A stretch of DNA of 64,000 nucleotides. It comes from Streptosporangiaceae bacterium. Its GTDB lineage: Bacteria; Actinomycetota; Actinomycetes; Streptosporangiales; Streptosporangiaceae. The stretch covers positions 1-64,000 of the forward strand of contig JAOPYK010000309.1 in the NCBI GenBank assembly GCA_025964695.1, in the 5' to 3' direction. Positions 19,735 to 28,436 of this stretch are shown here, piece after piece; position 1 is the first letter of the stretch; each line of letters begins with the position of its first letter. A model generated the notes under the pieces. That model ran no database searches and was not told where the DNA came from. It saw only the letters and a program-made list of their open reading frames with translations. Made by a program: the position numbers and the translations under genes.

Positions 19735-20646
19735 ATGCGAGCACAGTTCGTCTTCCAGGAGATCTGGATCGGTCTCCGCCGGAACATGACGATGACGATC
19801 TCGCTCGTCATCACCGTCGCCATCGCCATGGCGCTTTTCGGGACCGGCCTGCTCATCAGGGCTCAGGTCGACAATTCCAAGAGCTACTGGTACGGCAAGG
19901 TCCAGGTCTCGATCTTCCTCTGTAACAAGTCGAGTTCGAACCCGAGCTGTAACAAGCAGGACATCACCGACGCGGACAAGGCCAAGCTCAAGTCCCAGCT
20001 GCAGGCGATGCCGCAGGTCGGCGCCGGCGGCGTGATCGAGGAGACCCCGGCCCAGGCGTTCGCCCGTTTCAAGGACCGTTTCGCCAGCCAGCCCGGCTTC
20101 GTGCAGAGCACCAAGGAAGGCGACATCCCCGGCTCCTTCCGGGTCCGGTTGAAGAACCCGGAGCAGTGGAAGGCCGTCGCCTCCCAGGTCAACGGCGCCC
20201 CGGGCGTGGACCAGGTGGTCAACGAGCAGGAGATCCTGAAGAAGTTCTTCACGATCCTGGGAGGCCTGCAGTGGGCCGCGCTGCTCATCGCGCTCATCCA
20301 GGTCATCGCGGCGGTGCTGCTGGTGGCGAACACGGTCCGGCTGTCGGCGTTCAACCGACGCCGGGAGACCGGCATCATGCGGCTGGTCGGGGCCTCCAAC
20401 ACCTATATCCAGCTGCCGTTCATCCTCGAGGGAGCGATCTCCGGCTTCGTCGGCGGGATCATCGCCACTGGGCTGCTGATCGTCGCCAAGATGATGCTGA
20501 TCGACAGGCTGCAGGGTTCGATACAGTTCGCCAGTCAACTGGGCTGGGCATCGGTGATCCAGGTCATCGTGGTCTCGATGGTCTTCGGAATCCTGCTGTG
20601 CGCCGGAGCCTCGTTCCTCACCCTCCGCCGCTACCTGCGCGTCTGA
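19735..20646 (+). CDS. ftsX: Cell-division ABC transporter permease FtsX
   Basis: 303 residues. One N-terminal transmembrane helix (~21-43), a ~150-residue extracellular loop with CNKSSSNPSCNK (a Cys pair), then three helices (near 180-200, 230-250 and 270-295) with the FtsX permease fold. The outer loop in this family contacts peptidoglycan hydrolases or their adaptors. ATG 19735 follows GAGGACTGCGAAGGAC. Partner of FtsE. Confidence 0.95.
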   Translation: MRAQFVFQEIWIGLRRNMTMTISLVITVAIAMALFGTGLLIRAQVDNSKSYWYGKVQVSIFLCNKSSSNPSCNKQDITDADKAKLKSQLQAMPQVGAGGVIEETPAQAFARFKDRFASQPGFVQSTKEGDIPGSFRVRLKNPEQWKAVASQVNGAPGVDQVVNEQEILKKFFTILGGLQWAALLIALIQVIAAVLLVANTVRLSAFNRRRETGIMRLVGASNTYIQLPFILEGAISGFVGGIIATGLLIVAKMMLIDRLQGSIQFASQLGWASVIQVIVVSMVFGILLCAGASFLTLRRYLRV

Positions 20647-20699
20647 TCGGGCCGCCGCCGCCGCCGCTCGCGGCGCGGGCCGGCACGGGCACGCCAGCG

Positions 20700-20712
20700 T
20701 AGACTGCCCGGC
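20700..20712 (+). promoter_or_regulatory. TAGACT -10 box for a leaderless S41-protease mRNA
   Basis: TAGACT (20700-20705) lies exactly 7 nt before ATG 20713, which would put the transcription start at or next to the A of the start codon. No Shine-Dalgarno sequence is present in the gap. Confidence 0.5.
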
Positions 20713-21885
20713 ATGCTCCGGCTCACGGGTCGTGTGTTCCGCGGGGCGGCGGTCGTCGTCGCGGTCGTCTGCGCCTATGGCGCCGGAGTCATGAGCGGAG
20801 CCGGCCCGGTGAAGCGTGCGCCGCAGGCCGCCAGGCCCGGCGTGCTCGACGAGGCAGCCCGCCGCATCGCCGGCGAGGCCGCGGCGCCGGTGCCCCCTGG
20901 TGAGCTGGAACGCGCCGCCATCACGGCGATGCTGCGCCGGCTGGGTGATCGCTGGGCGCACTACTACACGGCACAGGAGTACGACGACGTGCAGGGCCGG
21001 CTCAATGGCCGCTACAGCGGCGTGGGTCTCTGGCTGGGGGCGGCCGAGGGCACGGCCGTACGGGTGGCCAGCGTGCAGCCCGGCTCGGCCGCCGGCAAGG
21101 CGGGAGTACGGGTCGGCGACGTCATCACCGCCGTGTCGGGGGCTCCGGCCACCGGCTGGTCGGTGACCGAGGTCGCGACGGCGCTGCGCGGCCGGCCAGA
21201 CGCGCCGGTGGAGCTCACGGTGCGCCGGGGGAGCGCGGAGCACCGTTTCCAGCTGCTGCGATCACTGGTGGAGACCAGTGACGTGACCATACGGCAGCGT
21301 CCCGGTCAGGTCCGGCTCATCCAGATCAGTGCCTTCACCAGGGGAGTGGGACGGCAGGTGCGGAGCGCCGTGATCGCGGACCCGCGGGGCCACGCGGGCG
21401 GGCTGATGCTCGATCTGCGCGGAAACCCGGGCGGGCTTCTCGACGAGGCGGTGGAGACCGCTTCGGCCTTCCTCGCCGGCGGCCGGGTGGTCACCTACGA
21501 GAAGCGCGGCGCGCCGCCGCAGCGGTTCGACGTGACCGCCCCGGGTGACGCCAGAACCCCGCTGGTGGTGCTGGTGGACGCCGGTACGGCGAGCGCGGCC
21601 GAGGTCGTGGCGGGATCCCTGAGTGACCGCGACCGCGCGGTGATCGTAGGATCGCGTACGTTCGGGAAGGGGTCGGTCCAGGAGCCGGTCCGGCTGGGTG
21701 ACGGGTCCGCGCTGGAACTCACCGTAGGTCGCTACCGGACCCCCGCCGGCCGTAATCTCGACGGGGTGGGAATCGACCCTGACGTGGCGGTCTCCGCCGA
21801 TCGCCCGCCCCCGACGGCCGAGCAGCGCGCACTGGCCGTGCTGCACGGCCTGCTCGCCACGCTGCCGATGAAAGACCGAGGATGA
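20713..21885 (+). CDS. C-terminal processing (S41/Ctp) peptidase
   Basis: 390 residues. N-terminal signal anchor (~9-30), helical region, PDZ domain (~100-185, with YSGVGLWLG and [11 protein letters not shown]) and S41 catalytic domain with Ser294 (GTASAAEV) and Lys319 (FGKGSVQ), the Ser/Lys dyad of CtpA-type proteases. It should act outside the membrane on exported substrates. The ftsX-S41-smpB order is conserved in actinobacteria. smpB starts 4 nt after its stop, so translation is probably coupled. Confidence 0.92.
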   Translation: MLRLTGRVFRGAAVVVAVVCAYGAGVMSGAGPVKRAPQAARPGVLDEAARRIAGEAAAPVPPGELERAAITAMLRRLGDRWAHYYTAQEYDDVQGRLNGRYSGVGLWLGAAEGTAVRVASVQPGSAAGKAGVRVGDVITAVSGAPATGWSVTEVATALRGRPDAPVELTVRRGSAEHRFQLLRSLVETSDVTIRQRPGQVRLIQISAFTRGVGRQVRSAVIADPRGHAGGLMLDLRGNPGGLLDEAVETASAFLAGGRVVTYEKRGAPPQRFDVTAPGDARTPLVVLVDAGTASAAEVVAGSLSDRDRAVIVGSRTFGKGSVQEPVRLGDGSALELTVGRYRTPAGRNLDGVGIDPDVAVSADRPPPTAEQRALAVLHGLLATLPMKDRG

Positions 21886-21889
21886 TCAA

Positions 21890-22372
21890 GTGCCACGTGA
21901 GCAAGGGCGCAAGTTCATCGCCCAGAACAAGAAGGCCCGCTTCGACTACCACATCGACGACACGTGGGAGGCGGGCCTGGTCCTCATGGGCACCGAAGTG
22001 AAGTCGCTGCGCATGGGACGGGCCTCGCTGGTCGACGGATACGCTCAGGTCCGGGATGGCGAGGTGTGGCTGATGAACGTGCATATTCCGGAGTACCTCC
22101 AGGGCACCTGGACCAACCACTCGGCTCGCCGGAGCCGCAAGCTGCTCCTGCACAAGCGGGAGATCGCGCGGATCATCGAAAAGACCAGGGAGTCGGGATT
22201 GACGGTGATCCCGCTCGCCTTGTATTTCAATGACGGCAGGGCCAAGGTCGAGATCGGGCTGGCGCGCGGCAAGAAGTCGCACGACAAACGCCAGGCCATC
22301 GCGGAGCGTGAGAGCAAGCGGGAGATGGCGCGGGCCACTCGGCACCGCGGCCGGGCCCCCGGCAGTGCGTGA
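21890..22372 (+). CDS. smpB: SsrA-binding protein SmpB
   Basis: 160 residues. Canonical SmpB: N-terminal [24 protein letters not shown]-terminal basic helix ([18 protein letters not shown]). It delivers tmRNA to stalled ribosomes for trans-translation. GTG 21890 follows GAGGA (21878-21882), which overlaps the end of the S41 gene. Its RNA partner ssrA lies 2.4 kb downstream, with a lipoprotein gene between. Confidence 0.96.
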   Translation: MPREQGRKFIAQNKKARFDYHIDDTWEAGLVLMGTEVKSLRMGRASLVDGYAQVRDGEVWLMNVHIPEYLQGTWTNHSARRSRKLLLHKREIARIIEKTRESGLTVIPLALYFNDGRAKVEIGLARGKKSHDKRQAIAERESKREMARATRHRGRAPGSA

Positions 22373-22429
22373 GGACACCGGAGCGGTGCCGTGGGGGCGT
22401 CGCCGTGGGGTCGAGGAAAGGGACTGTGG

Positions 22430-24403
22430 ATGACGAAGGCCAGGAAGGCGGGCGCCGCGTTGGCCTGCGGGATGCTGGTCAGCACCCTGGGGGCCTGTGG
22501 CTTCGCTGAGCCTTCTCCGTTCGGAACCGTCCAGGACTTCCTGATCGCATGGCAGGTCCAGAACTACACGGCGGCGGCCACGCACACCACCGGTGACCGG
22601 GCCGCTGTGGCAGCGGCGTTGCGGGACGTGCCGCAGCAGCTCGACGCGGCGTCGGTCAAGTTGTCGATCAACAATTCGAAGATCGTCAAGAGTGGCGACG
22701 GCTATGACGCGCAGTTCCAAGTCAAGATCGACCTGGGTGAGAACGGCGACCCCTGGACCTACCCGAGCCAGATGCATCTGCGCCGGGCCGGTACCGGCTG
22801 GAAGATCGTCTGGAACCCCTCGGTCATCCATCCACTGCTGGAGAACGGCCAGCGGCTCGCGGTGGTCACCGAGACGCCCAACCGGGCGCCGGTACAGGAC
22901 TACCAGGGCAAGCCGCTCCTGAAAGCGGTCATGACCGATGTCGTGGGCGTCATCCCCCGGTCGCTGCGCGATCCCAAGGCCACGCTCGACCGACTGGCCA
23001 CGATCACCGATCTCGACCCGGACCGGCTGATCGGCCGGGTCAACTCGGCGCCGCCGCAGGAGTTCCTGCCGCTGGCGACGCTGGAGCAGATCCCGGCGAA
23101 CAGAACCATCACCGCGACGGCCAGGCAGATCCCGGGCCTGATCGTGCGGCCGCGGATCCAGCAGATCGCGCCGAGCATGGCCGCCGAGTTCGTCGGCACC
23201 CTCGGCCCGGCGACCGCGGTGAAGCTGCAGCAGGTCGGCGCCCCTTACCAGCCGGGCGACACCATCGGCGACTCCGGGCTGCAACTGCTCTACCAGCGTC
23301 AGCTGGCCAGCACCCCGACGGTGAAGGTCGTCGCGGAGAACCCGCAGGACGGCAAAGCGCCCACCGTGCTCACCACGTGGCCGTCCAAGGACAGCCCCCA
23401 GCCGCTCCGCACGACCCTGGAGCCCAAGACCCAAATCAGGGCCGAGCAGGTACTGAGGGGCGTGGCGGCGCGGGCCTCGATGGTCGTGGTGCGCCCCTCC
23501 ACGGGCGATGTGCTGGCCGTGGCCAACAGCGGGACCGGCGGCCGTGACCTCGCGCTGGAGGGCCAGTATCCGCCCGGCATGACGTTCGGCCTCGTGTCGG
23601 CCGAGACGCTGTTCCAGCGTGGCCTTCAGGCGAACCAATTGCTGACCTGTCCCGCCACGGTCACCGTCGGTGGTCAGGTCATCAACAATCCCTCGCCGCG
23701 GCCCGGCACCATGAGCTTCGACCGGAACTTCGCCAGGTCCTGTACGACGACACTCGCCTCGCTCGGCAACTCACTGGACGGAGCCTCCCTGGTCCAGGAG
23801 GCGAGCAGATTCGGCCTCGGCCTCGACTGGGGCCTGACGGTGCCCGTGTTCACCGGATCGGTGCAGGCGCCCGTCAATGACGGTGAGAAGGCCCTCACCA
23901 TGATCGGCCAGGGCAAGGTGCGTACCAGCCCGCTGTCGATGGCTCTGGTGGCCGGGGCCGTCGAATCCGGGACCTGGCGGCCGCCACAGCTGCTGAACAT
24001 CCCCACTCCGTCGACGCTGCAGCCGCAGCAGCAGACACCGCTGGCGCAGCCGCAGGTACTGCCGGGACGGGTCGTCAAGGGCCTTCAGCTGCTCATGCGC
24101 CGTTCGGTCGCCGCCGGCACCGCCCAGAAGGCCAATGTCGCCGGTCAGCTGCGGGTGTCCGGCGTGGCGGCGACGGTCGAGTACGACAGGGGCAAGAACG
24201 TCTCCTGGTTCGTCGGGTACCGAGGTGACGTGGCCTTCGCCATCGCGGTCGAGGGCAAGGTCGACGCCGCGACGATCGCGGCGAAGTTCCTCAATGGAGC
24301 CACGGTCAGCCAGGCGGCGCCCAAAACCAAGCCCACGCCGGGGAAGACCGCCACCGGGACCACGCGGCCGGCCGGCAAGACGACCCCCGTCGGCCACCAC
24401 TGA
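22430..24403 (+). CDS. MecA_N/PBP2-type lipoprotein with degenerate transpeptidase domain
   Basis: 657 residues. Lipobox STLGAC after MTKARKAG; NTF2-like MecA_N domain (~25-140: FGTVQDFLIAWQVQNYTAAA), dimerisation region, C-terminal transpeptidase fold (~325-620). All three active-site motifs are lost: the SxxK site reads PPGMTFG (Met and Gly instead of Ser and Lys, residues 384-387), SxN reads SCT (437-439), and KTG reads VAA (579-581) inside the otherwise typical V-x-G-x-x-x-T-x-E...WFVGY context. It cannot be a working transpeptidase; it may bind wall precursors or partners. A Thr/Lys/Pro-rich C-terminus follows. ATG 22430 is preceded by GAGGAAAGG. Confidence 0.85.
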   Translation: MTKARKAGAALACGMLVSTLGACGFAEPSPFGTVQDFLIAWQVQNYTAAATHTTGDRAAVAAALRDVPQQLDAASVKLSINNSKIVKSGDGYDAQFQVKIDLGENGDPWTYPSQMHLRRAGTGWKIVWNPSVIHPLLENGQRLAVVTETPNRAPVQDYQGKPLLKAVMTDVVGVIPRSLRDPKATLDRLATITDLDPDRLIGRVNSAPPQEFLPLATLEQIPANRTITATARQIPGLIVRPRIQQIAPSMAAEFVGTLGPATAVKLQQVGAPYQPGDTIGDSGLQLLYQRQLASTPTVKVVAENPQDGKAPTVLTTWPSKDSPQPLRTTLEPKTQIRAEQVLRGVAARASMVVVRPSTGDVLAVANSGTGGRDLALEGQYPPGMTFGLVSAETLFQRGLQANQLLTCPATVTVGGQVINNPSPRPGTMSFDRNFARSCTTTLASLGNSLDGASLVQEASRFGLGLDWGLTVPVFTGSVQAPVNDGEKALTMIGQGKVRTSPLSMALVAGAVESGTWRPPQLLNIPTPSTLQPQQQTPLAQPQVLPGRVVKGLQLLMRRSVAAGTAQKANVAGQLRVSGVAATVEYDRGKNVSWFVGYRGDVAFAIAVEGKVDAATIAAKFLNGATVSQAAPKTKPTPGKTATGTTRPAGKTTPVGHH

Positions 24404-24479
24404 GGCCCTCGCGTCTTCCGTTGCCACTTTGTTACTTTTTTGCCAGAAGACTGCAACCATCCCAGGTATCCCGAACGTC

Positions 24480-24640
24480 TACATAGGTGACTGGGAACCC
24501 GACTGGGGGGTTGCGGGGCTCAGTCGCCGTGATGAGACCAGAGCCTCGTCTCGGGGGGAGGTTCTGGGGTCCGGACCGGCCCGACCCTGCCGGTCAGCCC
24601 CGGTGGATGCGACACGTTACGCATCCACCGGGGCTTCGTC
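24480..24640 (+). other. Possible structured RNA upstream of ssrA
   Basis: The 342-bp gap 24404-24745 has no gene. Within it, GACCAGAGCCTC (24537-24548) pairs with a Gly/Thr-wobble complement near 24568-24581, and a perfect terminator hairpin follows at 24596-24635. Upstream is an unusually T-rich stretch (TTGCCACTTTGTTAC, 24421-24435) that could be a promoter. This may be a small RNA or only the 3' region of the preceding gene; I cannot match it to a known family. Confidence 0.3.
24596..24635 (+). terminator. 16-bp perfect hairpin upstream of ssrA
   Basis: Arms 24596-24611 and 24620-24635 are perfectly complementary with an 8-nt loop. It may end the PBP-like gene (192 bp upstream) or a small RNA, and it insulates ssrA. 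Confidence 0.7.
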
Positions 24641-24745
24641 GTCTCCGCCGTCTCCGGGCGCCCGCCGGGAATGCCGTTGGCGTCCCGGGCGTTGTGCTGT
24701 ACGGTCTGTTCTGGATGCTTCGGTATCCGGTTGACAACTCAACAT

Positions 24746-25114
24746 GGGGGTGACTGGCTTCGACTGCGGTAGTCGAGTCAGGTGAAGCGGGTCGAGGGTT
24801 GTGGTCGTGACCTCGTTAATCCTGTGACCACAAACCAATAAGTGCCAACTCTAAGCGCACTGAGTTCGCCCTCGCCGCCTGAGGCGAGTAGCGACTCTGT
24901 CAGCCCGGGAGCGTCTCCGACCCGGGATCTGGCATCGTAAGGAGACTCCACCTACCGGCCCGGTCGCGGGGTTGGTAGGAAAATCAAACAGCGGCTGAGC
25001 CCGTCGGCAACTTGCCTGCGTGAGTGCCGGGGCCGAGAAAACGCCTAGCAGGCTGCACCCGGAGAAGACCTGAATCATTGCCGTAGGACCAGGGTTCGAT
25101 TCCCTGCACCTCCA
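24746..25114 (+). ncRNA. ssrA: Transfer-messenger RNA (tmRNA)
   Basis: One-piece tmRNA of about 369 nt. The 5' end GGGGGUGACUGG pairs with 3' CACCUCC to form the tRNA-like acceptor stem; the T arm is CAGGGTTCGATTCCCTG (about 25091-25107); discriminator A at 25114, with CCA completed after transcription. The tag reading frame begins at GCC 24844 and ends at UGA 24880-24882, encoding ANSKRTEFALAA, a typical ALAA degradation signal. The T-arm and ends fix the limits to within a base or two. Works with SmpB encoded at 21890. Confidence 0.95.
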
Positions 25115-25120
25115 CAAGCC

Positions 25121-25163
25121 GGCCCCTGTGCTAGGCGAGCTTTGCTCGCCTAGCACAGGGGCC
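25121..25163 (+). terminator. Terminator of ssrA
   Basis: A perfect 20-bp stem with a 3-nt TTT loop (arms 25121-25140 and 25144-25163), followed by a T-rich stretch (GCTGTGTTTTCC). The strongest intrinsic terminator in the window. Confidence 0.9.
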
Positions 25164-25190
25164 GCTGTGTTTTCCTCGGGAACGACCCCC

Positions 25191-25229
25191 GCACCCCCGG
25201 GGGTGCGGGCTCTGCCCGCACGCCCCCGG
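25191..25229. terminator. Second hairpin pair between ssrA and the AhpD-like gene
   Basis: GCACCCCCGGGGGTGC (25191-25206) is a perfect palindrome and overlaps a longer C/G-rich hairpin to 25229. It lies just past the stop of the minus-strand AhpD-like gene (25243), so it probably serves that gene. Confidence 0.6.
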
Positions 25230-25242
25230 TGCCCCTAGGAGA

Positions 25243-25698
25243 TCACTTCTGGTACGACCTCGGCACCATGCGGGTGGCCACGCCGATCCGGTTCCAGGCG
25301 TTGATCGTGGCGATCGCCACGACCAGAGCGGCCAGCGTGTGCTCGTCGAAGTACTTGCCGGCCTGTTCCCAGACCTCGTCGGGCACCCGGTCCCCGCCGT
25401 CGCTGAGCCGCGTGGCGGCCTCCGTCAGTGCCAGCGCCGCGCGCTCCTCCTCGGTGAAGAAGGGTGCCTCCTGCCATACGGCCACGGCGAACAGCCGCTC
25501 GTCGGACTCCCCGCCGGCCTTGGCGTCCGAGCCGTGCATGTCGACGCAGAAGGCGCAGCCGTTGATCTGGCTCGCGCGCAACTTCACCAGCTCCAGCAGC
25601 GGCTTGGGGAGGGTGCTCTGGGCGAGGTACTTCTCCAGGCCCAGCATGGCCTTGTAGGCTCCCGGCTCCAGTGCGGAGAGGTCCATGCGCGCGTTCAT
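25243..25698 (-). CDS. AhpD-like / carboxymuconolactone decarboxylase-family protein
   Basis: 151 residues. The AhpD core motif ECxxCxxxH is present as NGCAFCVDMH: redox Cys48 and Cys51 and His55. Such proteins use the vicinal Cys pair for peroxidase or thiol-redox reactions; they are small all-alpha cytoplasmic oligomers. ATG 25698 has the AAGGAGCT ribosome site. It is divergent from the EI24-type gene across a 128-bp region with evenly spaced ATTGG/CCAAT boxes. Substrate unknown. Confidence 0.88.
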   Translation of the reverse strand: MNARMDLSALEPGAYKAMLGLEKYLAQSTLPKPLLELVKLRASQINGCAFCVDMHGSDAKAGGESDERLFAVAVWQEAPFFTEEERAALALTEAATRLSDGGDRVPDEVWEQAGKYFDEHTLAALVVAIATINAWNRIGVATRMVPRSYQK

Positions 25699-25766
25699 CG
25701 TCAGCTCCTTGTACGGCGTCGCCCGTCATTCCGTACGGGCCTTCCAAGGATCACTCTAGGAACCGT

Positions 25767-25810
25767 ATTGGCTGCTCATAAGGGCCAATCTGGATCAATC
25801 CGATTGGGCC
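25767..25810. promoter_or_regulatory. Phased ATTGG/CCAAT operator-like array
   Basis: ATTGG at 25767, CCAAT at 25785 and ATTGG at 25803 are spaced exactly 18 bp apart with alternating orientation. The last two form the imperfect inverted repeat GGCCAATC...GATTGGGCC (25783-25810). Divergent genes lie on both sides. TAAGGT (25815-25820) then sits 6 nt before the GTG start at 25827, suggesting a leaderless transcript. Confidence 0.45.
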
Positions 25811-25826
25811 ACTGTAAGGTGGCGCG

Positions 25827-26669
25827 GTGAACGGGCCCTACGCTCAGCCGTACGCTCAGCCATCGGCGTCACGACGTCAGGGCGGGATCCGTGACATCTT
25901 CGCGGGGGTCGGCTACCTCGCCCGCGGGCTGGTCTGGGTGGCCCGCCATCCCGCCCAGTGGCTCTTCGGCCTCATCCCGGCGTTGATCGTTCTGGTGGTC
26001 TACGTCGGGGGGCTGGTGGGCCTCGGGGTTTACGCGATGGATTTGGCCGGATGGGTCACCCCGTTCGCCGATCACTGGTCGGACGGGCTGCGGCAGACCA
26101 TCCGGGTGATCGCGGCGTTGGCGATCTTCGGCTCGGCCGCGTTCCTCGCCATGGTGACGTTCACCGCGATCACCCTGGTGGTGGGTGAGCCCTTCTACGA
26201 GTCTCTCGCGGTACGAGCCGAGAACGATCACGGTGGGGCTCCGCCGGAACCGGACGTCTCGCTGTTCACGCAGATCGTCCGGGGTATCGGGGACGGGCTG
26301 GTCCTGGGATTCTTCGCCACGCTCTTCGCCGTGCTGTTCTTCCTGCTGGGTTTCGTACCGGTCATCGGCCAGACGGTGGTGCCGGTCCTGGCGGCCTGTG
26401 TCACGGGCTACCTGCTCACCGGGGAGCTCACCGCATTGGCCCTGGAACGGCGCGGCCTGCGACGGCGGGACCGATTCCGGCTGCTGAAGCGTCACCGATT
26501 GCTCGCCGTCGGGTTCGGTGCGGCCACGGTGGTGCTCTTCCTGATCCCGCTCGGCGCGGTCGTGGCCATGCCCGGGGCGGTGGTCGGCGGTACCCTGCTG
26601 GCCCGCGAAAGGCTCGCCCCACCTGTGCCGATGCCTCCGGGTGGACCGGCGGGCAGCGCCCGCCGGTAG
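25827..26669 (+). CDS. EI24-domain (CysZ-like) integral membrane protein
   Basis: 280 residues. Gln/Ala/Pro-rich N-terminus, then four or more hydrophobic helices (about 45-72, 90-118, 152-185 and 228-255) in the EI24/CysZ layout, with the typical GEPFYESLA segment after helix 2. CysZ of enterobacteria carries sulfate, but most actinobacterial members are uncharacterised, so the substrate is not assigned. GTG 25827 lacks a ribosome site and lies 6 nt after a TAAGGT -10-like box. An 8-bp hairpin (26646-26666) overlaps the last codons. Confidence 0.8.
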   Translation: MNGPYAQPYAQPSASRRQGGIRDIFAGVGYLARGLVWVARHPAQWLFGLIPALIVLVVYVGGLVGLGVYAMDLAGWVTPFADHWSDGLRQTIRVIAALAIFGSAAFLAMVTFTAITLVVGEPFYESLAVRAENDHGGAPPEPDVSLFTQIVRGIGDGLVLGFFATLFAVLFFLLGFVPVIGQTVVPVLAACVTGYLLTGELTALALERRGLRRRDRFRLLKRHRLLAVGFGAATVVLFLIPLGAVVAMPGAVVGGTLLARERLAPPVPMPPGGPAGSARR

Positions 26670-26826
26670 GGCGGCCGGACCGCGCTGCGGGCCGGCCCCT
26701 GTCATTTACTGCCGTAACTGGATGTAACGGGCTGGCACCTGTCGACGATCTGTGGACGAGAAGATGTGTCCGGAGTGTGATTGCCTCCCCTGCGCCAAAT
26801 GTTGATCTTCGCGTAGCCTGTGCCGC

Positions 26827-28329
26827 ATGTCCGATCAGGGGGAGCGCTGGAATGCGCCCGGCGGCGATGTGAACGACTACGCACCGACCGACCGTTCGAC
26901 AGGTCCGAAGCCACCGTCCAACGACGCGAATCCCTTCGCGACGTCGGCGCCACAGCAAGCAGCAGCAGGGGTTTCGACGGCCGCGCAGCAGGAGCCCGTC
27001 GTGGGTCGCATGACCTTCTCCGCGGAGGTGGTCGAGGCGCCCGAGGGCCGTACCGACTTCTCCTCGGCGGAGTTCCCCACTCCAGGGTTCCCGCCGCCTC
27101 CACCGCTCGAGCCGGCCGCCTCGGAGTCCGCCACCTCGGCGTTCCCGGCGCCGGAACTTCCGACCACGGACTTTCCGGGGCGCGGGTATCCCGGGCAGGA
27201 CTTCATCACGCAGGGGTTCACCGAGCAGGACTTCCCGGCCGTTGACGCCGGGTTCGACCGGGCTCCCGGGACGGGCGCGTCCGGAGTGCCGGGATCTGAG
27301 CCCGGTGGTGAGACCTTCGGCGGCCGGCACGGCATGCCCGCGGGTGAGGCCGGGTCCGAGGAGCCGCCCGCCGCTTTGGCGGGCTGGGACTCCCATGCCT
27401 TCGACGGCGTCGAGTCGGGTGCCGGCGACAGCAACTACGCCGGGGTCGACATGTCGGGACCGGGTACGCCGCCCAAGCCCGGTATGCCGAGTTCCGGGAA
27501 CTGGCGGATGCCGGAGTGGATGGCGGAGGAGGGCAAGGACGGCGGATCCACCTCGGACTCGTTCGACGCTGACGCGGGCGGCAATCGGTCCCGGGTGGGC
27601 CTGTTCGCCGGTGTCAGCCTGCTCGTGATCGCGCTGGTCGCCTCCGCGGCGGTGTTCCTGCTCAAAGCCGGTGGCGGTAGCAAAGCCGTCCAGCCGTCGA
27701 CACCGGCCAAGGGTGCGGGAAAGGTGGGGAAGAAGACCACCAAGCCCCCCGCCGTCGCGCTGCCCCCGGACAAGCAGCTCCCGAAGTTCGCGGGCACCCA
27801 CTCCAAGCCGGCCGGCCGCGTCAACGACACCTTCAGCGGCCTGTCGTACCCCCGTTTGGGCACTCCATGGCAGGTCCCCACCCCCAAGAGCGGACTGGCG
27901 CTGCTCGGCTGGTCCGGTCAGCAGATCGTGGTGACCGAGAACAACCCCAAGCAGCTCTGGTACGCCCAGCTCCTGAGCGGCGTGCTCGGCCCCGCCGAGC
28001 GGGACATCTACGCGGGGCCCGGCACCGAGCGTGCGGCAGCCGCCGCCTACGCCCGGGAGACCGAGGCCCGGCTGTACGGATTCGCCCACAAGACGAAGCC
28101 GCTGGCCTCCCAGCCGCTCAACCTGAACGGGCACAAGGGCTGGCTGATCAGCTCGTATCTGACCTTCCACCGGGCCGGCGTCAAGGCGACCGGCGACGTG
28201 GTGACCGTGGCGGTGATTGATGCGGGCCGAAAGACCCCGGCGGTGGTGCTCATGGCGGTGCCCAATACCAACAAGAAGCTCTGGCCCGATATCAACTTCC
28301 TGGTCAGCTCGCTGAAGGTGCTGCCCTAA
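26827..28329 (+). CDS. Membrane-anchored protein of unknown function (paralogue of next gene)
   Basis: 500 residues. A long disordered cytoplasmic N-terminus (~1-255; Pro, Gly, Phe, Thr-rich with repeats like PGFPPPP, TTDFPGRGYPGQDF), one transmembrane helix (~258-280), a Lys/Pro spacer and an exported C-terminal domain of ~190 residues (FSGLSYPRLGTPW ... PDINFLVSSLKVLP). This last domain matches that of the downstream gene. ATG 26827 is 7 nt after TAGCCT (26814-26819), again leaderless-like. The inside-disordered, outside-folded design resembles anchored sensor or scaffold proteins, but no family is recognised. Confidence 0.75.
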   Translation: MSDQGERWNAPGGDVNDYAPTDRSTGPKPPSNDANPFATSAPQQAAAGVSTAAQQEPVVGRMTFSAEVVEAPEGRTDFSSAEFPTPGFPPPPPLEPAASESATSAFPAPELPTTDFPGRGYPGQDFITQGFTEQDFPAVDAGFDRAPGTGASGVPGSEPGGETFGGRHGMPAGEAGSEEPPAALAGWDSHAFDGVESGAGDSNYAGVDMSGPGTPPKPGMPSSGNWRMPEWMAEEGKDGGSTSDSFDADAGGNRSRVGLFAGVSLLVIALVASAAVFLLKAGGGSKAVQPSTPAKGAGKVGKKTTKPPAVALPPDKQLPKFAGTHSKPAGRVNDTFSGLSYPRLGTPWQVPTPKSGLALLGWSGQQIVVTENNPKQLWYAQLLSGVLGPAERDIYAGPGTERAAAAAYARETEARLYGFAHKTKPLASQPLNLNGHKGWLISSYLTFHRAGVKATGDVVTVAVIDAGRKTPAVVLMAVPNTNKKLWPDINFLVSSLKVLP

Positions 28330-28436
28330 GCGCGCAAGCCCTGCACGCCGGTGTGTCCGTTCGAGGTTGATTCGTGCCATGCGCGTTACCGCGGACGTGT
28401 GGGACCAGTCTGGAGTTTTCGCATACCCTGCCGGAC

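Noticed and set aside
24851-25156. Minus-strand ORF across ssrA
   Set aside because: The region is tmRNA by its acceptor stem, T arm and tag frame; the ORF has no coding support.
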